Source: an uncultured Methanobrevibacter sp. (lineage in GTDB: Archaea; Methanobacteriota; Methanobacteria; Methanobacteriales; Methanobacteriaceae). Taken from it: 23,707 bases of DNA. Location: the NCBI GenBank assembly GCA_902782595.1, contig CACZNW010000028.1, positions 1 to 23,707 on the forward strand. Direction: 5' to 3'. Of the stretch, positions 23,664 through 23,707 are shown piece by piece. Each line of letters starts with the position of its first letter. Within the stretch, counting starts at the first letter, position 1. Both the position numbers and the translations under genes were made by a program. Under the pieces are notes generated by a model. That model was given only the letters and a program-made list of their open reading frames with translations, was not told the origin of the DNA and searched no databases.

Positions 23664-23707
23664 ATGACAAAAAAAATTTATCATCTCAACGACCTGACAA
23701 TGAAATA
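23664..23707 (+). CDS. 5' end of an unidentified gene
   Basis: Only 14 codons are visible before the window ends (MTKKIYHLNDLTMK). The start at 23664 is chosen because the very strong Shine-Dalgarno GGAGGT (23650-23655) lies eight bases upstream; an in-frame ATG at 23658 is too close to that site. The strong promoter and ribosome site suggest a well-expressed protein. Too little sequence to assign a family. Confidence 0.6.
   Translation, partial: MTKKIYHLNDLTMK

Noticed and set aside
1..23707. tRNA, rRNA, CRISPR array or insertion sequence
   Set aside because: No cloverleaf-like conserved arms, rRNA motifs, regularly spaced repeats or transposase motifs were seen on either strand.

Overview
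The window looks like chromosomal DNA of a low-G+C methanogenic archaeon, most likely a Methanobacteriales member close to Methanobrevibacter. The lineage call is an inference from four things: an archaeal AglB/STT3 oligosaccharyltransferase, an archaeal-type topoisomerase I with C-terminal zinc motifs, a DRG-type GTPase followed by an AK6/Fap7-type adenylate kinase, and AT-rich TATA-type promoters combined with clear Shine-Dalgarno sites.

Left part (1-7728, minus strand): a tight seven-gene operon reading leftwards and leaving the window at base 1. It begins with the CDP-3,6-dideoxyhexose trio: glucose-1-phosphate cytidylyltransferase (rfbF), CDP-glucose 4,6-dehydratase (rfbG) and the PLP/[2Fe-2S] 3-dehydrase (rfbH). 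An HpcH/HpaI-type aldolase, a PfkB (KDG kinase-like) sugar kinase, a ThDP-dependent acetolactate-synthase-like enzyme and an extended SDR reductase follow. The ThDP enzyme next to RfbF/G/H recalls YerE of the yersiniose pathway, so the likely product is a CDP-linked 4-C-branched 3,6-dideoxyhexose. The aldolase/kinase pair may supply or shape the 2-keto-acid donor.

Middle part (7812-12577): three glycosyltransferases and one TagB/TagF-like polyol-phosphate transferase, on both strands, separated by AT-rich gaps with their own promoters.

Second CDP cassette (12706-15794, plus strand): a TarI/Abp1-like cytidylyltransferase, a GatZ/KbaZ-family protein and an extended SDR, in close succession and divergent from the TagB/TagF-like gene. 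A coherent reading is ketose phosphate formation, CDP-ketose formation, reduction to a CDP-alditol, and transfer of alditol phosphate to a surface glycan. This would be an archaeal teichoic-acid-like pathway.

Right part (15968-23187, plus strand): core genes with visibly higher G+C: topA, aglB, a DRG GTPase and an AK6-type kinase (the last two overlap by 4 bases). AglB beside two sugar-nucleotide cassettes and several glycosyltransferases suggests N-glycan or cell-surface glycan assembly. The 20981-21571 gap holds a terminator hairpin and what looks like a decayed gene. The 23188-23663 gap holds hairpins and a strong promoter leading to the first codons of a further gene at the right edge.
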